The position numbers were made by a program, and so were the translations under genes. From Larix sibirica (taxonomy: Eukaryota; Streptophyta; Pinopsida; Pinales; Pinaceae): DNA of 32,294 bases. The stretch is from contig NWUY0300011324.1 of assembly GCA_004151065.3 (NCBI GenBank), positions 44,065-76,358 of the forward strand, given 5' to 3'. A model generated the notes under the pieces. The model worked only from the letters and a program-made list of their open reading frames with translations. It did no database searches and was not told the DNA's origin. Shown here one piece after another: positions 1 through 10,990 of this stretch. Within the stretch, counting starts at the first letter, position 1; every line of letters starts with the position of its first letter.

Positions 1-1200
1 TCTATAGGATTTTACATACATGTTTATATACATCTCTAGATATGTCAATATGCATCCAACCTAATAGACCTTATTTAGTTCCGAAAAGGTTCATTATAAA
101 ATTACATGCCTTAATCTAGAGATGAGATATATGGGTGTGTGAGAAAGTGAGTGAGTGAGTATATGTGAATATTGCATTAGTATACTATAGTCTTGTAAAA
201 TATATAAATATATTAATTATAAGCTCTAGATATTTTAATATTACACCTCCAAATCTCTCTTTCGAGTCCTATTTCTTTGTTCTTTGAAACCTTGTCAAAC
301 TTACTAAAGTAATTCATTTTATTTTGGCATTCTTAACACCATATTACCATATTCATATGTTTTCTATCTCTATTTTTTTTAAATGCTAGAAAACATGCTT
401 CATTTTAGCCTTTTTTCTTCTTCATATATATGGACTCCTAGTATTAAGGTAAATCACACTAAATTGACACTCAATTGACTCAGTTTGATCAATTATATTG
501 CAATCCATACATCCATAGTCCATCCAATATACTTATAGTTGTAATATATGTAAATATAATACTTAATATAATCTTGTAAAATATGTAAATATAATAATAA
601 TATATAGTATATAATATGTTAATATATAGTTAATATTTTATATAATATAATATGTAATAATTTTTTTTTTTTATATAATTCACTTATTTATTATATAGGA
701 GTTTAAGAAGAGCATAATGTCATTTATAATAATTGAATTGGGGTAGGGAGAATAAGAATCATTTCTCCCAACCACCTAAACTACATACAATTAACACTAT
801 ATAATATTAATATATTATAATTAAAAATTATATATTATTATATATAATATTAACTAATTAAAAAAAATAAAAAATAAAAAATAAAAATAAATTCATCATT
901 ATACCCAAAAACAAATAGATTTATACTAATATAAAACAAATTCAAATAGGAAGTACGATGCTGCTGTTTACTATTATTTCCCAGCTGACAAATTCAAATT
1001 TTGGATTTTTTTTGCGTTTTCCAATTGGAATTGTTAAAATTGCAGTAGGTTGATATATGTTGTTCAAATTGCATCATCATCCTGTCAAGGGGTTTTGAAG
1101 GGATGAATTCATTTTTTATTTAAAAAAAATAAAAATAAAACTCTGATTTTATCTTACCCATTCCCTCAAAAATAACAAAAAAAATTCGAAAACATAGAAT
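1..1200. other. AT-rich intergenic stretch, no gene
   Basis: Very AT-rich sequence with runs of TA/ATT/AAT motifs, for example around 540-680 and 790-900, and an A-rich block of AAAAAT-type repeats at 860-895. I see no ORF with protein-like composition, no RNA gene and no paired terminal repeats. A short GAGT-rich patch lies at about 145-165. It resembles ordinary plant intergenic DNA. Confidence 0.6.
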
Positions 1201-1239
1201 AATTAACCAATTATATTTGCCAATTGTTGATTTGCTTTG

Positions 1240-1840
1240 ATTTGCTCTGTCGGAATTCCCTGCTGCATAACTCCTTAGTCGACGCGTTGCCATTAATACC
1301 GCCGACTTTCTTTCTCTGATACCTGCTGTGCGCAAGAACCGCTAGAATGCCCTCAAATACTTATTATTAGCTTCCTGGCAAACACCAAAGACAGTTGGCC
1401 TCGGCTCACAGGTAGTGACATTCTGTTCCCTCGGAAGTCCCGCCTCGAGCTTCAAGTATCCTCCGCTACTCCTTACTTTGATTTTACCGAGGAGAGGTTG
1501 AATGAAGACTGGATTCCCAGAATGGCAGCTTCAACGAGTTAATTGTGGAGCTGGTTTAGAGAGGGAGAGAGATTATTGTGCAGCGAAGGGTGAAAATTAG
1601 AGTAAATGCGAGGATTCGAGGCAAAGTACCGGATACACCATGACAAGGGCTCTGTGCTACTAGTTAGCCTCCAGCAGAAGATGCCAGAAATCGTGCCAGC
1701 TTATTTAAGGGTACGCTGTCGTTTTCCTTTTCCCTTAAGACAATATTCTTGCGGTTTCATTTGTTATTTTTTAGGTTTACCTTTGGAAGGATTTGATCTC
1801 AAGCTTTTGTTCTTCTCTGGTATTTTGATCCTTTGAATGG
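1240..1840. promoter_or_regulatory. GC-richer island: possible host-gene promoter/first exon
   Basis: Base composition changes sharply here: the AT-rich flank gives way to balanced sequence with several CpGs (GTCGACGCG near 1278, CGCCGAC near 1301). On the minus strand, 1605-1540 is pyrimidine-rich (CTCTCTCCCTCTCT), like a plant 5'-UTR Y-patch, and a short ATG frame starts near 1420. On the plus strand, an ATG at 1606 opens a 76-codon frame with a plausible splice donor at 1711. Both orientations are possible, and a divergent promoter cannot be excluded. I recognise no protein family in either direction. The change in composition is seen; the gene interpretation is inference. Confidence 0.35.
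1606..1710 (+). CDS. Possible first exon of an unrecognised host gene
   Basis: From the ATG at 1606 the frame reads MRGFEAKYRIHHDKG and continues for 35 codons, to ...VPAYLR, where AGG is followed by GTACGC, a reasonable plant splice donor in phase 0. The open frame runs on to 1836, but the residues after the donor become hydrophobic and low in complexity, as expected of translated intron. A candidate acceptor (TTCTGCAG) ends at 2241; splicing there would add 12 codons before a TAG at 2280. No domain is recognised and the peptide is short, so this could be chance. The main support is its position inside the only GC-richer, CpG-containing patch in the left half of the window. A transcript or protein match would be needed to accept it. 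Confidence 0.2.
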
Positions 1841-2540
1841 AGAATGCACATTTTCAAAGTTTTCTTTAGGGTTTATGACGATGAGTAAAAAATACAGCCA
1901 CATTGTATTGTATTGTATGACACTATTCAAGATGTAAGCGCTTACAGCTCGCGTTTGTCTTCTTTTAGCCTTTTCTGTTAAAATGGCAAGGTTGTGTTCA
2001 TCGATGAAATATTTAGAATTTCCTGAACAACAATACAGTGTCCCGTTCTGGATTGGATGCGTAGGCACTGTTTGTAGTTTCTTTACTGTTTTCAAATGCA
2101 GGAAGTAAATAATGTGTAGGCTTAGAAGGTTAATCTTACCCCAGGGGTCACAAGTTAGAAGCGACCCCAGCTTGATCAATTCCACTCGGGCATTCTGACA
2201 GCTTTCGGCATCTAGGTCATGAAACTCTGTGTGTTCTGCAGTTCAATTTCACAAACCTGCTGACAGTTAATCCTGCTTAGAGCCCTACAGATACAATTGG
2301 GAAAGAAAACTTTGTCCACGAGGGTTTGCAACATTGGGAATGGTTGCTCACTCGCAGCTAACCTGTATACGATGGTTCTAAAATTATCATCTGGGTATCT
2401 TCTTTAGGGTAGAAGGCCTGGAGGGATTAGCAAGGCAATCTCCCTATTGAGTCTCAAGGGTGACCAAATTTTTATTGGGCACTTTGTTTATGACTCTTTC
2501 CTTACCCTAAATGAGAAAAAATGGATAATACAATGGATTT
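1841..2540. other. Unassigned, possibly intronic
   Basis: Moderate-GC sequence continuing from the island. A minus-strand open frame of 128 codons at 1799-2185 has no recognisable motif and mixed composition, and is probably chance. A polypyrimidine-poor acceptor-like TTCTGCAG lies at 2234-2241. Nothing else is supported. Confidence 0.35.
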
Positions 2541-2553
2541 CTTGTAGGGATTT

Positions 2554-2634
2554 TGTGATACGATTGGTTCGAATATGCAATTGGACAAAACCCAATGCTT
2601 TAGGTTAATGTGATACGATTGGTTCGAATATGCT
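2554..2634 (+). repeat. 55-bp direct duplication
   Basis: The string TGTGATACGATTGGTTCGAA recurs at 2554 and 2609, giving a 55-bp period. It lies just left of the 91-bp tandem repeat, and both share the ATTGGTT core, so they may derive from one expanding locus. Confidence 0.75.
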
Positions 2635-2677
2635 CATGATTGGCAAACCGAAGAGCTTTAGGAAATATAGGTCATTA

Positions 2678-2932
2678 GATAGATATCATTGGTTGGCCGT
2701 TGAGATGATACTAAATGCAAGCGTAGAGATGGAACCAAACAAAGAGACTAGAGTTGAAACCAAACAAAGAGATTTATGAAGTATATGTCGCTGGATAGAT
2801 ATCATTGGTTGGCCATTAAGACGATGCTAACAAAGAGACTAGAGTTGAAACCAAACAAAGAGATTTAGGAAGTATATGTCACTGGATAGATATCATTGGT
2901 TGGCCATTAAGACGATGCTATTGGAGACTCAA
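2678..2932 (+). repeat. Three-copy local repeat with 91-bp period
   Basis: GATAGATATCATTGGTTGG occurs at 2678, 2794 and 2885. The last two copies are exactly 91 bp apart and share nearly all flanking sequence, including ACAAAGAGACTAGAGTTG at 2739 and 2830. The first interval is 116 bp and more diverged. This is a small tandem duplication with no coding content. Confidence 0.85.
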
Positions 2933-5470
2933 GTCCAAGAAAGAGCACATTATGTGGGAAAAATGAAATTATTAAGCATCTTTTTGTTGTTGTATAGCTT
3001 CTTTGCCCACCTGAATTTTAGGAGATAAACTCCTAGAGGCCATTGGGTTTGACATAACATGGTAGATGATAAGAGTTCACGTTTTGCATCACATACAAGA
3101 AATAAATGTTTGTTTAAGAATGCACAACACTTTAATTATTTTACCAAGTTTAATAGCTCCATCCAAGGTACATTTGGATAAGGTAGCGATCAATGTATTG
3201 CATCTATGCCAATTATTAAATTTCTAGGCCAAATTGCCATGCACTATGAGCAAGTAACTCGACTATATATTAGCCATCTTATTTGTCCCACTAGGCTCTG
3301 TTGTTGGCCGTGCTTGACATAAATACAACCATGTTATCCATAATTTCAATGCATGAAACAAAATCTGGCATCCTCCTAATGTTTATGAGGTGCCTTAATT
3401 TAACAAGTTTATTATTATTATTTTGGCCATTGTTAATGAGAGTAACTTATATGAATATGGGATCCTATTTAAAATAGTCTTAGGCCCGTAGTTGAAGAAT
3501 GGAAACTAACCCATTAAGAAGAAGGCCGTCCTTTGATTTGAGCTCCACTGCCATCTCCATGATCCTCATTTTAACAGTTCAATAGTCTCATGGCCATAGT
3601 GTCTCCATCCAGACTCGAAGAACATTATTTAACATTCATGGAGCTACAAACAAAATTTCCTCTCCACAACAAATTTTCATATGAGAAAGGAATCATTTAA
3701 GAGTGAGAAGTCATTACTATATATTTTAGGAATAGTAATATGGAAGTACTCACAAGATTAAAGTGTGTTTTTTTATTAAAAAAATGATTGGTTTTAGGAT
3801 TAAAAGGGTGATATGCCTATAGTGATGGAATGGTAATATGTGAGATTTTTGTAAGAAGTTTTTATTTTTATTTTTGAGTTTTTTTATGAAAATAATGATT
3901 TTAAGGAAGTGTTTTGTCTAAGAATATTATTTTTAATCAATTAAAACATAATTCGAACTCTTGAATAAATATTTTTTGTTTCTAAGAGGTGGTATGTGTT
4001 GGGGGATCGTTTTTGGTCTTAAAGAAAAGAAAATCAAGAGTTCCAATTCTCATGGATAATTGCCCTAGCTATAAATAATGAAAAAAAAGGCACTAATAAG
4101 ACTACAAGAATTGCATATTTTCAAATAAATCACTTTGACACAAATCATAGTCATGGTTGGCTCTTAATCTTCATTGAAATCTAAAACAAAGGCAACATCT
4201 GCATGCCAACCCTCCTAAGAATTTACACAGAATCAAATTCTCAACAAAGAAATATGAATAAGTATTTTTCCTACACATCCTCAAAACCAATAACCTAGAA
4301 GTAGATTGCATGGAGAATGAGGGAGCTTCATTGGAATAAGAGAAATTTTTAAGGTTTTCTTTGTTGTTATTTTATGAAAGGTTTATGGGAGATGGATAGT
4401 TCCAACCGTCCCCTTCAAATCAAGGAATATGAAGGGTGGCCGAATTTAATACCCCCTCCCCTACCACCTCGAACTCCTCTTTAAGAAGGAAATTCCTATG
4501 TTTCTCTTTTCCATTAGTCTCATATTTTCTATGCAACTATAGACTACTTAGACTCATTCTTCAGAGCATCAACGGTCCAACCTAGTTGCCAACTTTTTTG
4601 CGATAATGTAAGTGATAACATTATTTTTTTTCTCTCAAAAAAACAATATATTATCTCTACAGTAATCCAAATGCACTCCTTTAAATAAATTTCAAAAATT
4701 CTACTTTCAATGTATCCCCAAATAGTATACTTTCAGTGTATCCCACTGTATCCCCAAATAGTATAGATGACAACAATCAAACCTCCATGGAGCATGCATG
4801 TTGTGACTATTATGTGTAGACATAATTAAACGCCATATGAAAAGGTATCTAATGTTGTGAGCACACAAAACTAATGGTCCACTCCAGGACCTCCCACTTG
4901 GGGATCATGGCATATGGAAATATGTCCACATTGAAGACATTGCCAACAAGATGGCATTAAGACATTCATGTAGAATTACACGAGATTCGAGTGTACATTC
5001 AACGTCTCCAGGCTTGGGAGAGGTGACTTTGTGTACCTCAATGAAAAGTGTGAAGAGTTAAGTGGTCTCCACTATGGATGGACTTATCTTTAGACTATGC
5101 TACTATGTCAACTTCCCTTTATTGAAGTGATGATATTTCTACACACCTAATTCCACTACATAATGGTGGCAATGTAATACTTGTAGCAATGTAATACTTG
5201 TAGGTTCTTCCCTTAATATGGAATCTATTAATGGTACTCAAAATGAACTTTAGTTGCAATGTTATTTTCATGTGCGGTTGTATATTTAATTCTCGATAAT
5301 TTTATTAAACAATATAGTTGTAGAATTCTACGAAAAACATCACAGTTAATGTTGTGTATAAGTGGATTTACGAAACTTCTTAAAGCTCAGATGTAAGAAA
5401 AATTCTAGTATGCCTTTTTGCACTCATCTACACATTGGTTATAGCTACTTCTTTTAATACAAAATACCCA
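2933..5470. other. No recognisable gene
   Basis: About 2.5 kb of AT-rich sequence with no protein-like frame. Slightly more balanced sequence at about 4860-5110 gave no recognisable translation. It may be old repeat sequence too decayed to identify by eye. Confidence 0.5.
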
Positions 5471-5475
5471 TCTCA

Positions 5476-5660
5476 TTTAATCTATAAATAATTTTTTCAT
5501 TTAATCTATAAATAATTTTGTCTGTAATTAATTAATTTCTTTTATATATCCTATAACGCTACTTATTTAATTATTTCACTATCAAAGTTTTGTTTGTAAT
5601 TAATTTCTTTTATATATCCTATAACATTACTTATTTAATTATTTCACTATCAAAGTTTCT
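5476..5660 (+). repeat. Short direct duplications (23 bp and about 66 bp)
   Basis: CATTTAATCTATAAATAATTTT is duplicated within 5470-5520. TTTCTTTTATATATCCTATAAC through TTTCACTATCAAAGTTT then occurs twice, at about 5536 and 5602. The copies are close to identical. No coding content. Confidence 0.75.
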
Positions 5661-5662
5661 AT

Positions 5663-5880
5663 TGTCTTGATGAGTGAACGTGATGTTTTTTACGCTTATC
5701 ATATCAATTTGGGAGAAAACTACTAGGGAAATAGATTGTACCTTTGTTGGTCGCATGTTGGATGTTACTTTTGTCTTGATGAGTGAATGTGATGTTTTTT
5801 GCGCTTATCATATCAATTTGGGAGAAAAATACTAGGGAAATAGATTGCAACATTGTTGGTCGCATGTTGGATGTTAAGAA
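5663..5880 (+). repeat. 109-bp tandem duplication
   Basis: Two adjacent copies begin with TGTCTTGATGAGTGAA at 5663 and 5772. They differ at only a few positions (for example GAACGTGATG versus GAATGTGATG, and ACGCTTATC versus GCGCTTATC). The high identity suggests a fairly recent duplication compared with the rest of the window. Confidence 0.85.
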
Positions 5881-6990
5881 AAGTATTTATCACTATCAAT
5901 GAACCATTTTTAATTTACTGAAACCAATACATTTAAACGCGTCCATTTACAAACACATCGAACTCATTATCACATCCATTTACGAACATATTTTACTAAC
6001 ATAGTGAATGAATTGATTAAAGGGTTAGGGCTCCTCTTATTTAGACATGGATATTATTTGGGGCTCATTATTACTCATACAAAGGTTGACTCAAATCTCA
6101 TTATCAAGGTGTCTCTTCATATTAGAGTGATCTTTGCATGGAGAATTTGTCAATATCGTACTTTAATTAATTCTAGTGATCTCAACTTGCAATGTCGTTG
6201 GATATGATCATCAATGTGCATAAAATGCCACTATTCAAAGGATGAGAGTATTAAAAGGGGCAATGATTTGTGCGAATTCACATAGGATGCATGTTGATGG
6301 TCTAGGATTACGAGGAATAAGTGAGGAAACAGGTAAATAAAATCAATAATCATTCACTTACCTCTGTAATTTAAAAACTTTATTTTCTATATTTTCTATA
6401 TGGGTTGTTTTAAGAATTATACTATTTTGATCTTTTGTTTTACTATTTCTATTTTGTGTTCTAAGGTTTTTATTTTCTAGGATTCTAAAACATAGAAAAT
6501 ATTTGTGGGTTTGATATAGTGAGTAGCATAAACAAAAAAATGTAGTGATAATGTTTTTATCTTGGGTTTGTTGGACACATGCTAGGTACAATATATGCGA
6601 GAATTAATGTTTAATTGTAATCCAATGACATTCTAAGGGTTATGGTTTTTCCTTTGGCATGTGGAGTATGGGACGCTTGATCTCAAAACGCCTTGCAAAA
6701 GACTACATACAAGAGTGAGAAAGATATAAATTATAGGTGTGATCTCAATTATAACAATGAACACATGGAATTATAATATCTCTTCATTTTTATATCTTAA
6801 TGTATACTTATAGTTTTGTGTGTTAAATCCTTTAGGTTATTAACGTAGTACTAGAGTGGGTATTAGAAGCTTGTATGAAATTTTGTCTTTATATTTTTTC
6901 CATGGAAATAAATAAATCTTAATTTTATCATTTATAACAAAATTGCATTTTGTAATACCTTTCGGTATTCATAATGGAGTTCAACATGAG
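5881..6990. other. No recognisable gene
   Basis: AT-rich sequence. Two short open frames (6004-6207 on the plus strand, 6358-6591 on the minus strand) are rich in codons expected from AT-rich noise and show no motif. Nothing else is supported. Confidence 0.5.
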
Positions 6991-6991
6991 A

Positions 6992-7080
6992 GGAGACATA
7001 ACGAAGAACTCTCCATTGAAGAATATATTTAGTTCAGTATATTCTTCACATGGGAAGAATTTTAGACAAGTAATGTCTCC
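6992..7080. repeat. Imperfect foldback of about 90 bp
   Basis: A perfect 11-bp inverted pair, TGAAGAATATA (7017-7027) and TATATTCTTCA (7038-7048), encloses a 10-base loop. The pairing extends outward imperfectly, so that GGAGACAT at 6992 faces ATGTCTCC at 7073. The transcript of either strand could form a stem-loop of roughly 89 nt. It may be a remnant of a small inverted-repeat element. A miRNA precursor is possible in size but not supported. Confidence 0.55.
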
Positions 7081-7957
7081 TATAATGGGACTCAAGAAAG
7101 TGTCTCAAAAACATAGTCCGAGAAGAAGTAAAAGCATATATAGTGTTTCATCATGTGTGAGCATTACATGCCTTAAATTACATACCAATAGAATAAGTTC
7201 ATAAGTTAAAGCAAAACAAATATTAAAGTGTCACAACCTTGATTTCATGTGATTTGTGTTCTGATAAGGATCAAAAGAATGGTCCTAGATCATATTTAGT
7301 TAATCATCTTTATCGATGAGCCTAAATGTGGCATGTACCCGAAGCCATATGCAAACCCTCTTTGGACAATCAATTTGACATCATATTTCTCTCCATAAAC
7401 ATGAAAAAATACATTTCATTAATATTACTTTTCAAGTTTTTTATTTCCTCATAGATAGGTCTCAATAGGAAATTATCCATAGAGAAACCCCCCCCAACCA
7501 ATTAATAAACATCATGGAATCACCCATCACTTGTAACTTCTACATTAGTCTTCTTTTTGCATAACTAACATAAGAACAAACTTAAGGGCCAAGAGTTCAT
7601 TGTTCTTGTTTTAGTGCTCCCTCCTAGTCCAACCCTAAATTTATCAATATGAGAATATGATAGATATCGTGCCTACCTTCTTCCCCAACTAGAGGGTCTC
7701 CTTGTGAGGCTCTGTCAAAATTAGAACATCCCCTATATTTATCAATGATTTTAGACACCACTCCCTTTGAGGTTTCCATTCCTTCACCTTTTGAAACTTT
7801 TTAGAATGACCAAACTTAGATGTGCATGCATTTGATGTGGTAGAGGGAACTTGTTCTAAAAAATAGTAGAGTTGCTTGTATACCAAATCCCCCATGCAAT
7901 AATGACCGAGAGAGCTATTGAAGGGTTTAACAATAATGTTAGTTTTGTCTCTATATG
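7081..7957. other. No recognisable gene
   Basis: AT-rich sequence with a run of eight or more C at about 7490. A minus-strand open frame at 7689-7895 shows no recognisable domain. Nothing is supported. Confidence 0.5.
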
Positions 7958-8690
7958 TTGAGGTTATGAATCTATTTAGTTGTAAAGGTGTGATTCATAT
8001 GCAAAGTGTGAGCAAGACATTATAGTGTTGAGGTTATGAGTCTATTTAGTTGTCAAGTTGTGATTCATATGCTTAAGTGTGAGAAAGACATTATAGTTTA
8101 CCATTGGACATTTATTGTTTTGTTTGTACTCACTTTTTGATTTTTAAAGTTTTTTGTTCATGATAATAATTGTGACATGTTTGAAAAATAGTCATTATGG
8201 AACATAGCTATAGCCCAACGGATTGTGTTGATTGGAGGTGTGACATGGAACATTTTAGGAGTCTTGTCAATATTTGAAAATAGTCATTATGGCATATAGC
8301 TATAGCCCAAGGGATTGTTTTGATTAGGGGTGTGACAAGTGAGCAAGACATTACAATGTTGAGGTTATGAGTCTATTTAGTTGTCAAGGTGTGATTCATA
8401 TGCTTAAGTGTGAGCAAGACATTATAGTGTACCATTGGACATTTATTGTTTTGTTTGTACTCACTTTTTGATTTTTTAAGTTTTTTGTTCATGATAATAA
8501 CTATGACATGTTTGAAAAATAGTCATTATGGCACATAGCTATAGCCTAGGGGATTGTGTTGGTTGGAGGTGTGACATGGGACATTTTAGGAGTATTGCGG
8601 ATGTTTGAAAATAGTCATTTGGAATACAACTATATCCCAAGGGATTGTTTTGATTAGGGGTGTGACATGGAACATTTTAAAAGTATTGTG
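7958..8690 (+). repeat. Higher-order tandem repeat (331-bp unit with 92-bp sub-repeats)
   Basis: Two long units start at 8028 and 8359, period 331 bp, each opening with TTGAGGTTATGAGTCTATTT. A partial copy of the unit's first about 70 bp precedes them at 7958. Inside each unit, a block containing TAGTCATTATGG and CCCAAGGGATTG is itself repeated with a 92-bp period (8191/8283 and 8522/8614). No coding frame spans the array. The nested periods suggest at least two rounds of duplication. Confidence 0.85.
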
Positions 8691-8699
8691 GATATGTTC

Positions 8700-9640
8700 A
8701 ATGGGATTGTACCAGTGTAATTAATAGCAAATAGTGAGTGGTGGAGTATTAGGGAACCCAAAATGAAATCATAATGGTTGGTGGTGTTTTTAATGTACAA
8801 ATGGAAAATGATGCAATTCTATAAACTTTGTAGAACAACGTGAATAAAATGGTTCTAGGGTTTCCACACAATTTGTCAAATTGTGGTCAAATTTGACATC
8901 TTGGATTTCATAGGGGAATCTGATCTACTTAATAGAATCACAAGTTCAACTTGGTTGGCTTCAAATGAGGTAGTATCAATGAACCAAACCATGGTAATTT
9001 ATAAGGTAGTCTTAGATGACTAGGGAGTTGACAAATGAGGTAGTATTAATGGACCAAACCATGCTAATGTAAGATGGGGTAGTTTTAGATAATTATGGAT
9101 AGTAATGGGGTAGCCTTGACAAGCCATGACATAAGACATGATCATCATGGTTGCATATGGAAAAAAAATGTCAATTTTTGGACATTATGGTGGATGTGCA
9201 TTGACACTTCTACTGTCTTGGCCAACCAATATTGATCTATCTATTGCCTTATTCCATTAAATATTCTTTGTGCATGCTTTCTATGGTAAACTCCAAATTT
9301 TGGTGACAAACAAGGCTTACAAATTTGTTCCCTTGCTGGGTTGGTTGAGCATGTATAGTGCACAAATTCCTCAAGAAACCCAGAAATTTGGTGATAGATA
9401 AGGTTGATGATAACATTTGATGCCTTAGCTGACTATTTTTGACTTCTTTGTTTCCTTTTCCTATATAGCACCTCTTATGCAAACATTTTCCATGGGAAAC
9501 AAACTCCCAAGCCAAGTGTGCACATGACATGCTCAATGAAGCAAGAAAGTACATGAATCAAACTCAACCAACCATATTAGTAGTGAGGATTGATGATATC
9601 TTCCATCACCAGAATGCGGGTTTATTAAGGTAAGAATGAA
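8700..9640. other. No recognisable gene
   Basis: AT-rich sequence with a loose internal repetition of AATGAGGTAGTATTAATGGACC-like text near 8966 and 9034. A minus-strand open frame of 101 codons at 9249-9554 has an unusual Cys/His content (SMSCAHLAWEF, KCLHKRC), but no family is recognised and there are no supporting splice or regulatory signals. Confidence 0.45.
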
Positions 9641-9646
9641 GGAGTT

Positions 9647-9790
9647 ATGATTAGCTAACCAAGGTAGTGGAACAGTTTGTTGACTTAGTCTGTCACTACA
9701 GTTTGGGGTTTCCCAAGAAAATCATGTATTATAGCGATAAAGCAATTTAGATTTAAAGTATGAGAGACTCTAATGAAATTTATTAATTAT
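9647..9790 (+). repeat. Left copy of a separated direct repeat (about 140 bp)
   Basis: This copy begins GCTAACCAAGGTAGTGGA and includes GTTTGTTGAC, AGTTTGGGG and TATGAGAGACTC. It matches the right copy at 10848-10990 with substitutions and small indels. The copies are about 1.2 kb apart in the same orientation, as diverged terminal repeats of a small LTR-type or TRIM-like element would be. No primer-binding site or polypurine tract is convincing, so plain segmental duplication is equally possible. Confidence 0.6.
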
Positions 9791-9823
9791 ATTTTATTTA
9801 TATCTCATTAGTTCCATAGGATA

Positions 9824-10010
9824 CCAACAAAATCACATGGAATCCTTACATTCTCATGTAAACCACATGACATGCAAACATGGCTTCCTTGCATGCTTAT
9901 GTTGAAATAATATAGCGAAAACCAACCAAATCACATTGTTTCCTTATGAATATGTAAACCACATGGAATTCCTCCCATGCTTATGTTCAAACTATATATT
10001 GGTCCTTTAT
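9824..10010 (+). repeat. 98-bp diverged tandem duplication
   Basis: CCAACAAAATCACATGGAAT at 9824 and CCAACCAAATCACATTGTTT at 9922 begin two copies that share ATGTAAACCACATG and CATGCTTATGTT. Divergence is considerable. It lies between the two halves of the separated direct repeat. Confidence 0.65.
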
Positions 10011-10847
10011 GATGGATAATGAAACTAAGATTTTGATGCTAAATGTATCTATTAACTACTCCAAAAAAGTGCAAAGGCATAACCAATAATCCAACTTCAA
10101 TCAGCATCACCATCCCAATCAATGCCACTATAAGCTATGAACATATATTCTATGTATTCAAGGATTACTATAACAAAGACCCAAATCATTAGTTCCTTGA
10201 AAATATTTTCAAGCACATGCCAATGTACTTGCTCTAATTTGGCCATATATTAACTACCCATTCTCATTGCATAAGTGACCGCAATCTAGTTCTCTAGACC
10301 TACTTTTTCCATATATCAAATGACCACTTGATTAAATGACCTATTTTCATTGTTAGTGAAAATAAATGCATATGTCAATCTTTAGAGTACAATCTAATAT
10401 AGAGTTTGAATTAGTTAATAAATCTCACATGCATGCCTATGCCCTCTCCTTTAACAGTGCAATGTATATAAATAAAGATAATGATGATGAAGAAATAAAC
10501 CCAAGGGCCATAACCCTTCACACTCATTATTGATTCAATGAATATTTATATGTTCACATGATCTCTTGCGAGTCATCCTTCATATTATTCAAGAAACACA
10601 TATATATATTTTTATCCTGTATGGATTTTAGCCTTCCGCTTTCATATTTCGTTTAGGTTTTTAATCCTTAATAAACTTATTGTTATTAATGATGGCATCA
10701 TAACCTCTTTTGGGAAAGACTTCACTAACCAAGTTGAGAGTCCCATGGATGAAGTTGCTTAGTGGTGTAGATAGATCCTCTTGGTTTGTGGTAATTTCTT
10801 TTCAATATTTTTAAAAATAAAAAATAAAATTAATATTGATTGATATG
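10011..10847. other. No recognisable gene
   Basis: AT-rich sequence. A TATATAAATA box at about 10467, followed by a TTGATTCAATGAATATT motif at about 10530, has the look of an LTR promoter/R region, but neither termini nor a partner LTR can be shown. Confidence 0.4.
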
Positions 10848-10990
10848 CTAACCAAGGTAGTGGATAAGTTTGTTGACTAGTCTATGACAAAAGTTTGGGG
10901 ATTTAGATTGAATTCATATATTATAATAATTAATTGGTATTAAAAGTATTATGAGACTCGAATGATAACATATTATCATATAAGTTATTA
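10848..10990 (+). repeat. Right copy of the separated direct repeat
   Basis: It begins GCTAACCAAGGTAGTGGATA and matches the left copy at 9647-9790 across GTTTGTTGAC, AGTTTGGGG, ATATTATA and TATGAGACTC, with several indels. Homology fades after about 10990. Confidence 0.6.

Noticed and set aside
7958-8690. Possible CRISPR-like or regularly spaced array.
   Set aside because: The repeats are long, contiguous and diverged without unique spacers. This is a tandem duplication in a eukaryotic context.
9249-9554. 101-codon minus-strand ORF with Cys/His spacing reminiscent of a zinc-binding peptide.
   Set aside because: No recognised zinc-finger pattern, no homologous neighbour and no splice support.
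10467-10600. TATA box and R-like motif resembling a Copia LTR ending in a Met-tRNA primer site.
   Set aside because: The supposed primer site matches TGGTATCAGAGC at only about half of its positions, and no partner LTR is visible.
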